Shown here: positions 1-9,486 of the stretch, piece after piece
Position numbering within the stretch: position 1 is the stretch's first letter
Layout of the letters: every line of letters begins with the position of its first letter
NCBI RefSeq assembly: GCF_019317285.1
Contig: NZ_CP079218.1
Span: forward strand, 5,456,001-5,520,000
Reading direction: 5' to 3'
From: Pedobacter sp. D749
GTDB taxonomy: Bacteria > Bacteroidota > Bacteroidia > Sphingobacteriales > Sphingobacteriaceae
DNA length: 64,000 nt
Position numbers and translations under genes: made by a program
Notes under the pieces: generated by a model
What the model was told of the DNA's origin: nothing
The model's database searches: none
What the model saw: the letters and a program-made list of their open reading frames with translations, nothing else

Positions 1-345
1 ATGTTTCATAATGATGCCAAATGGATATTTTTATTTAAATAATTGATTTACAGTATATTGATTTTGTGCCAAAGTTTTAATGTTGTGGAGTTTGTCCACA
101 CTTTGTGGTGAATGACTACAGGTTTTGCGGCCATTTGTTATTACTTGGTAGTGTGCCGTTGTTCTTTTGCTGTCAGTTGTTCTCATCTGACAGATTTTAA
201 AAGTCCTTTTGAGTGGAATTTCAAACTATTGCAACTCAAGAGGTCTTTTACCTATCAGATGGTAACATCTGACAGCACGTCGGAAAAAAATAAATTTCAG
301 TTTTTAAAAATGAAGATTTTTTTCTATCATTGAAGCCCGATTAAA
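1..345. other. Intergenic, no gene recognised
   Basis: AT-rich stretch before the first tRNA. The only open frame (112-333, plus) has no recognisable domain and a composition like non-coding DNA. A small hairpin, TGTGGA (84-89) with TCCACA (95-100), is the only structure seen. The end of an upstream gene may lie outside the window. Confidence 0.5.
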
Positions 346-418
<73 letters not shown>

Positions 419-541
419 CTTTTTCTTTCTCACATTTCTAATTTCTTTAGAATAGTAATTTTCAAAAATGATTTTATTGTCAAAATGGGAGAGCTATAGA
501 AAAATATTTTATTTGCTCCTGTTATTCCGCTAATTTGCGAT

Positions 542-1708
542 ATGTTAAAATATTTTTCAGCTGATTTAATCTTTCCTGTTTCCTCTCCACCAATCAAAAA
601 CGGAGTGGTAGTTGTAAATTCAGATGGCGAAATTGAAGAAGTGTTAACCAGAGAACATGTCGAAAACCTTGATTTGGATATCATAAAGTATAAAGGGGCA
701 ATCGTTCCAGGCTTTATTAATACCCATTGCCATTTAGAACTATCGCATATGTTAGGGCAAATTCCAGAACAAACAGGTTTGGTAGAATTTGTACAACATA
801 TTATTAAAAGCAGGCAGGGCAATATAGAAGAGATTAAAGCGGCAATGTATGCAGCCGACCAGGAAATGTTCGAAAATGGGATTGTAGCCGTTGGCGATAT
901 TTCCAATCAAATTTCATCTAAAGAAGTAAAAGAGAAGAGTAAGATCCATTACCACACCTTTATAGAGGCCATGGGGTATAATCCCGATAGGGCCGTTGCC
1001 ATAATGGATGATATGAAGAGAATTAAACAGGATTTTAAACCTCTAAAAACATCTATTGTTCCTCATGCACCTTATTCAGTATCTTCAGAGTTGTTTAAAT
1101 TGATTAAAGAGGAAGCCGAAAAGGATAATACCTTTATTAGTGTTCACAATCAGGAAACTGACAACGAAAATGCTTTTTTCGAAAATAAAACAGGTGGTTT
1201 TTTAGATCTCTATGAATTTTTAGGACTGGACATCACTTTCTTCGAGCCAACTCATAAAACGTCATTACAGAGTTGGCTACCTTATATTAATGCGCAAAAG
1301 ACATTGTTGGTGCATAACACGGTTTCGAGTAAAGCAGATATTGCCTTTGCAAAAGAACGTAACAATAATTTATATTGGTGCCTTTGCCCTCAGGCCAATT
1401 TGTATATCGAAAATGCTTTACCTGATGTTGATCTGTTAATGGATGAAAACGTAAAGATCACCTTGGGAACAGATAGTTTGGCCAGCAACCATCAACTTAA
1501 TATGCTATCTGAAATGCTCACCTTGCAGACATGTAAACAGGTTTCTTTTGAAAAACTGTTGAGTTGGGCAACTATAAACGGAGCCGAATTTTTGGAGGTT
1601 GATCAACAAATTGGTACAATAGAAGTTGGTAAAAAGCCAGGATTGAATTTAATCCAACTGTCAGCTGATTATGTAATCGAAAGTGACTTGGTCAAGAAAT
1701 TGATTTAA
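542..1708 (+). CDS. Metal-dependent amidohydrolase (TrzN/SsnA/cytosine-deaminase-like)
   Basis: A 388-residue amidohydrolase-superfamily TIM-barrel hydrolase, probably cytosolic and acting on a heterocycle or amidine. The metal set is complete: H62 and H64 in THCH, H175 in HAPYS, H202 in VHNQE, H258 in VHNT and D311 in GTDSLASN. The N-terminal 50 residues form the small beta domain typical of chlorohydrolase/deaminase members. The ATG at 542 suits that domain. Aminodeoxyfutalosine deaminase and guanine or 8-oxoguanine deaminases belong to the same clan and cannot be told apart here; no neighbour gives the substrate. Family is secure, substrate unknown. It follows tRNA-Thr by 123 nt and is probably transcribed alone. 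Confidence 0.85.
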   Translation: MLKYFSADLIFPVSSPPIKNGVVVVNSDGEIEEVLTREHVENLDLDIIKYKGAIVPGFINTHCHLELSHMLGQIPEQTGLVEFVQHIIKSRQGNIEEIKAAMYAADQEMFENGIVAVGDISNQISSKEVKEKSKIHYHTFIEAMGYNPDRAVAIMDDMKRIKQDFKPLKTSIVPHAPYSVSSELFKLIKEEAEKDNTFISVHNQETDNENAFFENKTGGFLDLYEFLGLDITFFEPTHKTSLQSWLPYINAQKTLLVHNTVSSKADIAFAKERNNNLYWCLCPQANLYIENALPDVDLLMDENVKITLGTDSLASNHQLNMLSEMLTLQTCKQVSFEKLLSWATINGAEFLEVDQQIGTIEVGKKPGLNLIQLSADYVIESDLVKKLI

Positions 1709-1852
1709 TTGCGTTTAATTCTACTTATTTTAAGTTGATTTAAAATATATTATTAGGCTGAAAAGCTGGGTATACTATTACACTTGTCTCAACTGACTAT
1801 TATCAAGGAACCTTTTTCAATAATTAAATAACTAATCTAATACACAAAGAAT

Positions 1853-2824
1853 ATGAAAATAGCCATATTGGATGATTATCAGGATGTAGTTAGAAACTTG
1901 TCTTGTTTTAATTTATTACAGCAGCAGGAAGTTATCATTTTTAATGAAACCGAGAAAGATCCCGATGTCCTGGCAGAAAAAATAAAAGACATTGAAGCAT
2001 TGGTTTTGATCAGGGAGCGGACAGCCATTACTGATGACTTACTTTCTAAATTACCCAAACTGAAGCTAATTAGTCAGACAGGGAAAATTTCCAATCATTT
2101 AGATTTAAATGCCTGCTCTAAATATAATGTAGCAGTTGCCGAAGGGGTTGGTTCTCCAATTGCCCCTGCCGAATTAACATGGATTTTGTTAATGAATGTT
2201 TTAAGGCAAATTCCCAATGCCATTGAGGGAATGAAAAAAGGTAATTGGCAGGAGAATATCGGCGAAAGTGTAAATGGAAAAATCATCGGGATTTGGGGTT
2301 ACGGAAAAATTGGTAAAATCATTGCTGGTTATGCAAAAGCTTTCGGTGCAAAGGTTTTGGTGTGGGGTCGTGAGCAATCCATATTGAACGCAATAAACGA
2401 TGGTTTTGAGGCTGCAGAAAGCAAAACCTGTTTTTTTAAAACGGCCGATGTGATTACACTTCACCTACGTTTAAATAAAGAAACCACTGGGATTGTAAAA
2501 CTGGATGACTTAAATTTAATGAAAACTTCGTCAGTGCTGATTAATACTTCGCGTGCAGAACTTATTGAAAAAGGAAGCCTTATTAAAGCTTTAAAAGCGG
2601 GCAGGCCAGGATTTGCAGGTTTAGATGTTTATGAAAGCGAACCTATTAATGATAGCGGTTTTGAGCTCCTTAATCTACCGAATGTGGTTTGTACACCTCA
2701 CCTTGGCTATGTAGAAAAAAACAGTTACGAATTGTATTTTGGCAAAGCATTCGAAAATATCATCAACTATATCAGCGGAAAGCCTACAAATATTGCCAAC
2801 CCCGAGATATTAGATAAAATATAA
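1853..2824 (+). CDS. D-2-hydroxyacid dehydrogenase family protein
   Basis: A 323-residue NAD(P)-dependent oxidoreductase interconverting a 2-hydroxyacid and a 2-oxoacid. The dinucleotide-binding motif GYGKIG lies at 149-154 in the central Rossmann domain. The catalytic triad is visible: R234 in NTSRAE, E263 in DVYESEP and H283 in TPHLGY. The first 100 residues and the C-terminal 40 form the split substrate-binding domain. The length is normal for the glyoxylate/hydroxypyruvate-reductase-like branch, but the substrate cannot be assigned. The gene lies 69 nt upstream of a nitronate monooxygenase-like gene on the same strand, so the two may be cotranscribed. Confidence 0.88.
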   Translation: MKIAILDDYQDVVRNLSCFNLLQQQEVIIFNETEKDPDVLAEKIKDIEALVLIRERTAITDDLLSKLPKLKLISQTGKISNHLDLNACSKYNVAVAEGVGSPIAPAELTWILLMNVLRQIPNAIEGMKKGNWQENIGESVNGKIIGIWGYGKIGKIIAGYAKAFGAKVLVWGREQSILNAINDGFEAAESKTCFFKTADVITLHLRLNKETTGIVKLDDLNLMKTSSVLINTSRAELIEKGSLIKALKAGRPGFAGLDVYESEPINDSGFELLNLPNVVCTPHLGYVEKNSYELYFGKAFENIINYISGKPTNIANPEILDKI

Positions 2825-2893
2825 ATGCGATTTATACCTCCTCTTCACTACGTACCATGGCGCAGTTTTTCATCACGCTAAACAAAATTCCTC

Positions 2894-3850
2894 ATGAACC
2901 CAATCTGTAAACTATTCAATATTAAATACCCGATTATTCAGGCCGGAATGGTTTGGTGCAGTGGCTGGAGACTGGCTTCAGCGGTTTCTAATGCAGGTGG
3001 ACTGGGCATTATTGGAGCAGGTTCAATGTATCCTGAAGTCTTAAGATCGCATATTCAAAAATGCAAATTGGCAACTCACCAGCCATTTGGTGTCAATATT
3101 CCATTGCTCTATCCTAATGTTCAGGAAATTATAGATGTGGTAATTGAAGAGAAGGTAAAAATTGTATTTTCTTCTGCCGGTAACCCTGCAACATGGACCA
3201 GTTTTTTAAAAGAAAAGGGTATTACTGTGGTTCACGTAATTGCGAATACAAAATTTGCCATAAAAGCGCAGGAAGCTGGTGTTGATGCGATTGTTGCTGA
3301 AGGCTTTGAGGCAGGTGGGCATAATGGGAGGGAAGAAACTACCACTATGTGTTTAATCCCGATAATTAAAGCACTCGTTAATATTCCGGTCATCGCAGCT
3401 GGTGGTATCGGGAGTGGTAAAGCCATGTTAGCTGCTTTTGCTTTAGGTGCTGATGCTGTTCAAATCGGTTCAGCTTTTGCGGTGGCGGAAGAATCGTCTG
3501 CACACCCAGCTTTTAAAAATAAAATTATTGCTGCTAATGAGGGCGATACGAAACTAGCGATGAAAAAACTGGTGCCGGTAAGATTACTGAAGAATGAATT
3601 TGCCGATGCTATTGCCAATGCTGAAGCGGATGGAGCAAGCCGGAATGAACTGGCTGATCTTTTGGGCCATGCCAGGGCCAAACTGGGAATGTTTGAGGGA
3701 GATATGGAAAATGGTGAACTTGAAATCGGTCAGGTTTCGGCAATGCTCAAAGAAATCAAGCCTGCAAGCGTTATCCTTGAAGAAATATGGGAGGAATTCA
3801 AAGTAAAAATAGCCGAGCTAGTACAACTGCAAAATAAATTGGATATTTAA
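2894..3850 (+). CDS. Nitronate monooxygenase / FabK-like FMN oxidoreductase
   Basis: A 318-residue TIM-barrel flavoprotein of the 2-nitropropane dioxygenase family. The N-terminal PIIQAGM motif (13-19), the GGHNG motif carrying the catalytic-type H143, and the FMN-phosphate-binding AAGGIGSG and GADAVQIGS segments (168-193) are all present. Family members oxidise alkyl nitronates (nitronate monooxygenase) or reduce enoyl-ACP (FabK). The gene is not in a fatty-acid cluster, so a nitronate or propionate-3-nitronate detoxifying role is the safer guess. It may be cotranscribed with the preceding dehydrogenase. The next gene is convergent. Confidence 0.85.
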   Translation: MNPICKLFNIKYPIIQAGMVWCSGWRLASAVSNAGGLGIIGAGSMYPEVLRSHIQKCKLATHQPFGVNIPLLYPNVQEIIDVVIEEKVKIVFSSAGNPATWTSFLKEKGITVVHVIANTKFAIKAQEAGVDAIVAEGFEAGGHNGREETTTMCLIPIIKALVNIPVIAAGGIGSGKAMLAAFALGADAVQIGSAFAVAEESSAHPAFKNKIIAANEGDTKLAMKKLVPVRLLKNEFADAIANAEADGASRNELADLLGHARAKLGMFEGDMENGELEIGQVSAMLKEIKPASVILEEIWEEFKVKIAELVQLQNKLDI

Positions 3851-3933
3851 ATCAACATCGTATTTTGCAATTACAAGGCTTATATCACACATCTAAGCTA
3901 TTTTCAAATGCCTCTCTGTTTCCAGCCTGGTGA

Positions 3934-5088
3934 TCAGATAATCCTTTTTACACCAGGAATCATCAGCATAATTGAGCCTAATAAAAAGCTTCCCATTACT
4001 ATAAATGGGGACAGAACTAAAAATTTGATTGCCGGATCTACCAACCAGTATTTAAACGTAAGTGAAACTCCTGTAATTACCAATGGATGGAAAATATAAG
4101 TCGAAAAGGCACATCTGGATAGTTTACTCAATAATGGCGATGATTGATTCCACGAATTTTTGCCCAAGCTCAATAACGCTGTCAGAATCGAAAATCCTAT
4201 GCATTGTTCCCAAACAGCATACAATAGCGATTGCCAGTGAAAGCCGCCTGAATACCAGGCAATGGGCATGTCTAGCTTAGTCCTGATCAGAAAGAACAAG
4301 GGAAAAAACATTAAACCTAACCATGCCACTCGCTTGAGGCTTTTACCAACTTTTAAAGATAAGCCATCAAACCATTGATTCTTATAAGCCAATAAACCGA
4401 TAATAAACATCACGATATATTGTGGAAAGTGACCCAACTGAAATCCAAATGGTTTAAACACCCAACCAACCGGAAATACGATTCTAACCAAAAAGGTGAG
4501 AACCCCCAGGAAAACAGCAAAAAGTAAAATGCTGCCAGTACCGGGTGCTGGCATAGATTTTTTAAATTTAATAACAATCAGGTTTTTCGCGCCAACATAA
4601 AGTAATGTAAATAGCAATAGGGCTGCAACAAACCATAGTACGCCAAAATCAACCCAGCTGTGGTACCCTGAAAGATATTGCAGATAGGTAATGTGATTAT
4701 CCTGTGCGAAATAATAAACTAGGTAACCCAATAATGGCGACAGCACAAAAGAATAAAACAACAATGGGATCCCCAGCCTTAAGATGCGGTCTCCTAAAAA
4801 TTGCCAGCTGCCTTTTCTATCATAAGATGGTGCTGTAAAGTATCCCGCCAGTAGGAAAAAAAAGCCCATAAAAAACGATTGGTTTAAGCTTACAAAAATT
4901 GTTGATGGTACAATGGCAGCCATTTGGGTTGTTTTTTCGGTATAGTACCATCCACCCGGAGCGCAATACACAATAATAGTATGGTGTAATACGACCAACG
5001 TTGTTAAAAGTATCTTAAGGTTATCGATATAAAATAGTTTGCTGGCTTTATCTGGAGCAATTTGCTGAAGTAAAATTTTTGATGACAT
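3934..5088 (-). CDS. Acyltransferase family 3 membrane protein
   Basis: A 384-residue integral membrane protein of the acyltransferase-3 (OafA/EstA-like) family. It opens with FYIDNLKILLTTLVVLHHTI, in which the paired histidines H35-H36 sit at the end of the first helix, where the family has its conserved active-site residue. About ten hydrophobic segments follow. Such proteins O-acylate surface glycans, lipids or glucans, and the short periplasmic loops here suggest a stand-alone enzyme without an SGNH domain. The acceptor is unknown. It is divergent from nothing nearby and convergent with the nitronate monooxygenase-like gene. Confidence 0.85.
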   Translation of the reverse strand: MSSKILLQQIAPDKASKLFYIDNLKILLTTLVVLHHTIIVYCAPGGWYYTEKTTQMAAIVPSTIFVSLNQSFFMGFFFLLAGYFTAPSYDRKGSWQFLGDRILRLGIPLLFYSFVLSPLLGYLVYYFAQDNHITYLQYLSGYHSWVDFGVLWFVAALLLFTLLYVGAKNLIVIKFKKSMPAPGTGSILLFAVFLGVLTFLVRIVFPVGWVFKPFGFQLGHFPQYIVMFIIGLLAYKNQWFDGLSLKVGKSLKRVAWLGLMFFPLFFLIRTKLDMPIAWYSGGFHWQSLLYAVWEQCIGFSILTALLSLGKNSWNQSSPLLSKLSRCAFSTYIFHPLVITGVSLTFKYWLVDPAIKFLVLSPFIVMGSFLLGSIMLMIPGVKRII

Positions 5089-5198
5089 AACTGATGCGTT
5101 TCTTTAATGATCAGGCTTGGTTAACCCTTACTTAACGCAAACATACAATGGGAAAGGTATAGTTTATTGTAGATGTTGCCAGCAACAAACCTTTGTGA

Positions 5199-6119
5199 TC
5201 AATAACTAGGCCTGGTACTTTGGGTAAGAAGGAGTTCTTGATGGAGGGCATTAAATGCAACAAGCTGTGACCTTGAAACGGGTACCTGATCAACCGTATG
5301 ATCAAAGGAAAGCATATAGCCCTGAGAGTTTCCTGTTACATTTTTTATATAATGCATGTTTACCAGGAAGGTTCTGTGGCAGCGGAAGAAATTACGATTT
5401 GCTAAAAGCTGTGATTCAAATTGTGTCAGGGAAATTCTTTTTAGCGCTATATTTAGTTTGTTATTATTGCAGGTTGTTATTTCGATGTAATTCCCGTCTG
5501 CTTTAGCAAAAAGTAAATTGTTTAGATCTAAACTGAAATCGTCTTGCCTGACCTGGGTTTTGATGTAAATTAAGGTACTGGTCGTGTTATTTTCTAATTG
5601 AGGAGGTAGCGGTGTAAACTGGAAAATTAAGGAAGAATCATTTTTTGATTCAAAATAGAATATCGCCATCCTCATAAAAAAATACAAAAGTATACCGGCT
5701 ACAAAACAGTTTCTCACCTCTTCCCATAAATAACGCCATGTCCAATTATTTGGATTTAAGTAAATCAGATCACGGATCAGGAAACTACATATCCCTGTGA
5801 AAAGAAGTAAAATGCCCATATGTGTGTATTCCCATATCAAAGACCAGCTTTTATTTTCGGAATCCTTTGCCCGTAAATAATTAACTGTAGTAAAGTAAAA
5901 ATACAGGATCATTGAAGGTAATAATGCATGGGAACAGCATATGATGATATAGTTAACTCTCTGTTGTGATGCATTTACTTCAAAAGGCTTCAGAAGGATC
6001 AAAAATCCGAAGATAATACCAAAAATAACTGACACAGTTTTAAAAAGATTTTTCCCGCTGTAGCGATCTGGATAATCAATTTCCTTAAATAAATGCTTTC
6101 GGTTGATATAAATCTTCAT
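5199..6119 (-). CDS. LytTR DNA-binding regulator with membrane N-terminus
   Basis: A 306-residue protein with four hydrophobic segments in the first ~175 residues and a LytTR DNA-binding domain over roughly 200-300 (FAKADGNYIEI, then RCHRTFLVNMHYI, then VPVSRSQ). This is the Bacteroidota type in which LytTR is fused to a membrane domain instead of a receiver domain, so the signal is probably sensed in the membrane without phosphotransfer. I chose the ATG at 6119; an in-frame TTG two codons earlier is less likely. The gene is 110 nt upstream of the acyltransferase on the same strand, which makes that gene a plausible target. Confidence 0.85.
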   Translation of the reverse strand: MKIYINRKHLFKEIDYPDRYSGKNLFKTVSVIFGIIFGFLILLKPFEVNASQQRVNYIIICCSHALLPSMILYFYFTTVNYLRAKDSENKSWSLIWEYTHMGILLLFTGICSFLIRDLIYLNPNNWTWRYLWEEVRNCFVAGILLYFFMRMAIFYFESKNDSSLIFQFTPLPPQLENNTTSTLIYIKTQVRQDDFSLDLNNLLFAKADGNYIEITTCNNNKLNIALKRISLTQFESQLLANRNFFRCHRTFLVNMHYIKNVTGNSQGYMLSFDHTVDQVPVSRSQLVAFNALHQELLLTQSTRPSY

Positions 6120-6435
6120 GGTCAAAGTCCGTTTTCAGATTCATCAAATTTATAGAATTTTATGTAAGGTGGATTTGAGAAGGGGGTAAAAGCTTCAATT
6201 GGTGAAGGGCTTCATTTCTTAAATAATGGATAATTGATATGGGAATTGGCATACTAGGCTCGAAATGTTTTTTTGTACAAAGTGATTTTGTGAAATACAC
6301 TGATTGTGTGAATAAGGCCAAGTCGAAAAATAGGCAATTGTAAGCTTAGATCTTATGGCAAATAGTTGATTGGTATTGTTGTTATTTAATTTAAATGAGA
6401 TATGCGATAACAACCGCTTGCTTTACCTTTCAAAA
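6120..6435. other. Intergenic, no gene recognised
   Basis: 316 nt between the LytTR gene and the HTH gene. It is AT-rich. The single minus-strand open frame (6219-6413) shows no domain or signal, and I see no repeat, RNA or strong promoter here. Confidence 0.5.
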
Positions 6436-6801
6436 TTAGCGGTATTGGACTTTTTCGAGCAAAGAAACAGTATGAGAGAGATTTTGGATCATTTTATCTT
6501 TAAGTTCGATGGTTTTATTCTTCTCACTTAGCAGGCTTTTAAGCCTTTTGATCTCTTCAACTGATGCTTGTGTTTCCTTTTTACTGAGTTCGGAAAATAA
6601 TTTACCCTTTTCGTAATAGCTGAAAAAATTGTAGCCTAATATTTCACTCACATTGGCCAGCAAGGAAACGTCTAATGTAGAACTATTGATGATTTCCTGT
6701 GCTTTGGTTTTGCTAATGGCCATCTTTTCTGCAAAGATGGAAACAGGAATCTCTTTGGTTTTCATTTCCTTCCAGATCATCAATCCTATATGTACACTCA
6801 T
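6436..6801 (-). CDS. Small XRE-like helix-turn-helix protein with coiled-coil tail
   Basis: A 121-residue protein. Residues ~1-65 (starting MSVHIGLMIWKEM, then SIFAEKMAISKTKAQEI and EILGYNFFSYY) match the layout of small Bacteroidota HTH proteins that start SVHIG and end the domain with a NFFxYY motif. Residues ~70-120 are charged and heptad-like, predicting a dimerising coiled coil. The ATG at 6801 starts exactly at this conserved SVHIG segment, so I prefer it over an upstream in-frame TTG at 6825. A role as a DNA-binding regulator is inferred from the fold; no target is evident. Confidence 0.7.
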   Translation of the reverse strand: MSVHIGLMIWKEMKTKEIPVSIFAEKMAISKTKAQEIINSSTLDVSLLANVSEILGYNFFSYYEKGKLFSELSKKETQASVEEIKRLKSLLSEKNKTIELKDKMIQNLSHTVSLLEKVQYR

Positions 6802-7172
6802 TATTGTCTCCGTTTTAAAATTCAAATTACCTAAATGTTAGCCTATTCCGGAAAAATTAGTGTTAATGATAACCAGTCTAATTATAGTTTTTTGGTTTTT
6901 CAGATAATTCACCTGTTTTTTTATAAAGATTATGTTTGTAAAAAGCAAAGCTAGTATGTAAAAGAGTATTGGCAAATAACTTCAACTTTATTTATAATTC
7001 ATACCCGCAGATGGGGTAGTTCTAATGTTAAACGTGATGGATTTTATAATACTTAGCCGAATAATCGCCTATAGCTTTGTTAAGTCAGTTCGGTGCCATC
7101 ATTCATGTGTTAAAGAATTGTGATAATTCATTTACCTTTGCACCGGTAAACATTTCAACTTTACAACAATAA
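6802..7172. other. Divergent intergenic region with a candidate promoter for acyP
   Basis: 371 nt between the divergent HTH and acylphosphatase genes. The sequence TACCTTTG at 7133-7140 matches the Bacteroidota -7 element TAnnTTTG and lies 32 nt upstream of the acyP ATG. A good TTTG -33 partner is not evident. No other structure was recognised. Confidence 0.45.
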
Positions 7173-7445
7173 ATGAAACACATCAATATAAAAGTAACAG
7201 GTAAAGTGCAGGGCGTTGGCTTTAGAGAAACGACTAAAATTATCGCCAACCAAATGATGGTAAATGGTTTTGTAAGGAACGAAAAAGACGGATCTGTTTA
7301 TATAGAAGCAGAAGGTGAAGAAATCTTTTTGGAGGAATTTGTAAACTGGTGCAATGAAGGGCCAGACCGCTCACGTGTAGAAAATGTGGAGGTAAGCGAT
7401 GGCGAAGTGAAAAACTATCGTAATTTTGAAATCTTTAAAAAGTAA
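7173..7445 (+). CDS. acyP: Acylphosphatase
   Basis: A 90-residue acylphosphatase that hydrolyses carboxyl-phosphate bonds of acylphosphates in the cytosol. The phosphate cradle GKVQGVGFR (10-18) supplies the catalytic R18, and N36 in VRNEKDGSV is the partner asparagine. Length and ferredoxin-like alternation of strands and helices are typical. The ATG at 7173 leaves the usual short N-terminal strand. A heptamer-repeat array follows the stop codon and separates it from the flippase gene. Confidence 0.95.
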   Translation: MKHINIKVTGKVQGVGFRETTKIIANQMMVNGFVRNEKDGSVYIEAEGEEIFLEEFVNWCNEGPDRSRVENVEVSDGEVKNYRNFEIFKK

Positions 7446-7446
7446 C

Positions 7447-7507
7447 AAGTATTCTGTATCAAGTAGCAAGATCGCTATCCTTGTATAATCTTGATACCTG
7501 ATACTTT
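7447..7507. repeat. Inverted 7-nt-period array (GTATNNN type)
   Basis: Left half: units with a GTAT core spaced exactly 7 nt apart (AAGTATT, CTGTATC, AAGTAGC, AAGATCG in phase from 7447). Right half: ATACCTG and ATACTTT in phase (7494-7507), the reverse complement of the same core. The halves can pair over about 17 nt with two mismatches. The array fills most of the 76-nt gap between acyP and the flippase gene. Confidence 0.6.
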
Positions 7508-7521
7508 TATCTCAATCATAA

Positions 7522-9000
7522 ATGTCTGTATATAAAAAGTTTCTTGGACAAACCATGATTTATGGTATCAGTACCATTTTTTCGAGGTTGTTCAATTTTA
7601 TTTTAACGCCTGTTTACACGGGTGTTTTCGCTCCTGGTGTTTATGGTGTTTTTACCAAAATGTTCAGTTATGTGTCCATTATCAATCCAATATTGGCTTT
7701 TGGGATGGAAACCACCTTTTTCAGGTATTTAAATAAACATGAAGACCGGAAGCAGGAAGTGTACAACAATAGCTTTTTGGTAATCGCTTTTATATCAACC
7801 CTGTTTTTAATCACCGCATTAATTTTTTCCGATTACCTGGCCAGGTATACTTTAGATGGAAACATCGCCGAATTGGCCGATCAAAAATCTTACATACATT
7901 ATTTCGCATGGATTTTATTTGTAGATGCCATCAGTGTAATTCCATTCGCCAAATTAAGGGCCGATGGAAAGCCATTTAAATATAGCTTAATCAAGTTTCT
8001 CAATATAGGTACATTTGTAGGCTTAAATCTGGTGTTCATTTACGTGATCCCATTCCTCATCAAGCACGATATAATGAGCGGATGGTTTACTTCATGGTAT
8101 AAAGGCCGGTGGGTGGGTTATGTATTCGTAGCCAATTTAATCGCGAGTATTGTCACGCTGCTCATGCTTATTCCACAGTTTTTAGAAATCCAGTTTAAGT
8201 TTAGTAAAAGCTTATTCAATAATATGCTGGGCTATAGCTGGCCTGTTCTGGTGGCTAATTTATCGTTTATTATTAATGAAAATTTAGACAAAATTTTATT
8301 GGGTAAATACCTGCCGGAAACTATTGCCAATCATGATGTTGGTATTTATGGAGCCGTATGTAAGCTAGCGATCTTCATTAGTATTTTTAATACGGCTTTT
8401 AGGTTAGGTGCCGAACCGTTTTTCTTTAGTCATGCTAAAAATGCAAATGCAAAACAAACCTATGCCAATATTCTATATTACTTTGTACTCGCTTTATCCA
8501 TCCTTTTTGTAGGCTTAACAGCCAATATCGAAATTATCAAATATTTCATCAATTCAAGGTATTGGGTGGGGCTCAACGCAGTTCCGTTTTTGTTGTTCGG
8601 TTATGTTTGTTTAGGTATTTATATGAATTTATCGGTATGGTACCGTTTATCCGATCAAACCAGGTACGGCTTATATATTTCTTTGGTTGGCGCTGTTTTT
8701 ACCATCATCATGAACATTATCCTGATTCCCAAATTCAGTTATATGGGCTCAGCATGGGTATCAATGTTTGCCTATCTCATCATTATGGTTATTTCTTATG
8801 TACTTGGACAAAAGCATTACCCCATACCTTATAAACTCAAAGCAATGAGTATCTATATATTGGTTTCTATTGTTATGGTGTACTTATCTTTTTGGGTTTT
8901 TAAACGCAATATTTATATTGGAAACGGAATTTTGGTGCTATTTCTCCTGGGTATTTTCTATTTTGAGAAGAATAATGTAATGAAAATGCTAAAGAAGTAA
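7522..9000 (+). CDS. Polysaccharide/lipopolysaccharide flippase (Wzx/MATE-like)
   Basis: A 492-residue inner-membrane protein with about 12-14 hydrophobic helices and the N-terminal signature of the oligosaccharide flippase family (QTMIYGISTIFSRLFNF, then PVYTGVFAPGVYGVFTKMFSY). Such proteins move undecaprenyl-linked glycans across the inner membrane for LPS or capsule assembly. No glycosyltransferases lie next to it, and in Bacteroidota this gene often sits alone near dut, so a housekeeping role in envelope glycan export is plausible. Starts at ATG 7522, directly after a heptamer array. Confidence 0.85.
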   Translation: MSVYKKFLGQTMIYGISTIFSRLFNFILTPVYTGVFAPGVYGVFTKMFSYVSIINPILAFGMETTFFRYLNKHEDRKQEVYNNSFLVIAFISTLFLITALIFSDYLARYTLDGNIAELADQKSYIHYFAWILFVDAISVIPFAKLRADGKPFKYSLIKFLNIGTFVGLNLVFIYVIPFLIKHDIMSGWFTSWYKGRWVGYVFVANLIASIVTLLMLIPQFLEIQFKFSKSLFNNMLGYSWPVLVANLSFIINENLDKILLGKYLPETIANHDVGIYGAVCKLAIFISIFNTAFRLGAEPFFFSHAKNANAKQTYANILYYFVLALSILFVGLTANIEIIKYFINSRYWVGLNAVPFLLFGYVCLGIYMNLSVWYRLSDQTRYGLYISLVGAVFTIIMNIILIPKFSYMGSAWVSMFAYLIIMVISYVLGQKHYPIPYKLKAMSIYILVSIVMVYLSFWVFKRNIYIGNGILVLFLLGIFYFEKNNVMKMLKK

Positions 9001-9016
9001 ATCACTAGAATTAATC

Positions 9017-9051
9017 ATCTAAAATCTCACATCTCCAATCTCACATCTAAT
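9017..9051. repeat. 7-nt-period array (ATCTNNN x5)
   Basis: Five units of ATCT plus three free bases, exactly in phase from 9017 to 9051. The array ends 3 nt before the dut start codon, so it occupies the whole ribosome-approach region of that gene. No inverted half is seen here. Confidence 0.65.
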
Positions 9052-9054
9052 AAA

Positions 9055-9486
9055 ATGGAAATAAAAATCATCAATACATCCGAACATCCTCTTCCACAAT
9101 ATGAAACTGCACATGCGGCAGGAATGGATTTAAGGGCAGCCATCACAGAAGATATAATACTTAAGCCTTTACAGCGCCTATTGGTGCCAACGGGTTTGTT
9201 TATTGAATTGCCAATTGGTTATGAGGCGCAGATCAGACCAAGAAGTGGCCTGGCCTATAAGCACGGTATTAGCATTGTAAATTCACCAGGCACAATTGAT
9301 GCCGATTACCGTGGCGAAATAAAAGTTTTATTGGTAAATTTATCAGATACAGATTTTAAAATTGTTGACGGCGATAGGATTGCCCAAATGGTAGTGGCCA
9401 AACACGAAACTGTAAGCTGGCAGCCGGTTACAACTCTGGGCGAAACGGCACGCGGCGAAGGCGGTTACGGACATACAGGGAAATAG
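9055..9486 (+). CDS. dut: dUTP diphosphatase
   Basis: A 143-residue trimeric dUTPase converting dUTP to dUMP and pyrophosphate, which limits uracil incorporation into DNA and feeds thymidylate synthesis. All five motifs are present: AGMDLR (22-27), RPRSGLA (61-67), NSPGTIDADYRGE (76-88), GDRIAQMV (106-113) and the C-terminal lid RGEGGYGHTGK (133-143). The ATG at 9055 is well placed although the upstream sequence is a heptamer array, not a Shine-Dalgarno site. A further short array begins at its stop codon. Confidence 0.97.
   Translation: MEIKIINTSEHPLPQYETAHAAGMDLRAAITEDIILKPLQRLLVPTGLFIELPIGYEAQIRPRSGLAYKHGISIVNSPGTIDADYRGEIKVLLVNLSDTDFKIVDGDRIAQMVVAKHETVSWQPVTTLGETARGEGGYGHTGK

Noticed and set aside
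112..333. 73-codon plus-strand frame before tRNA-Thr
   Set aside because: No domain, no promoter or coupling, and amino-acid use like random AT-rich DNA.
430..906. 158-codon open frame on the minus strand overlapping the amidohydrolase
   Set aside because: It is antisense to a gene with a full set of metal-binding motifs and has a low-complexity, Ser/Ile/Phe-rich shadow composition.
7447..9051. Heptamer arrays as CRISPR repeats
   Set aside because: Units are 7 nt with no spacers of 25-40 nt and no cas genes in the window.
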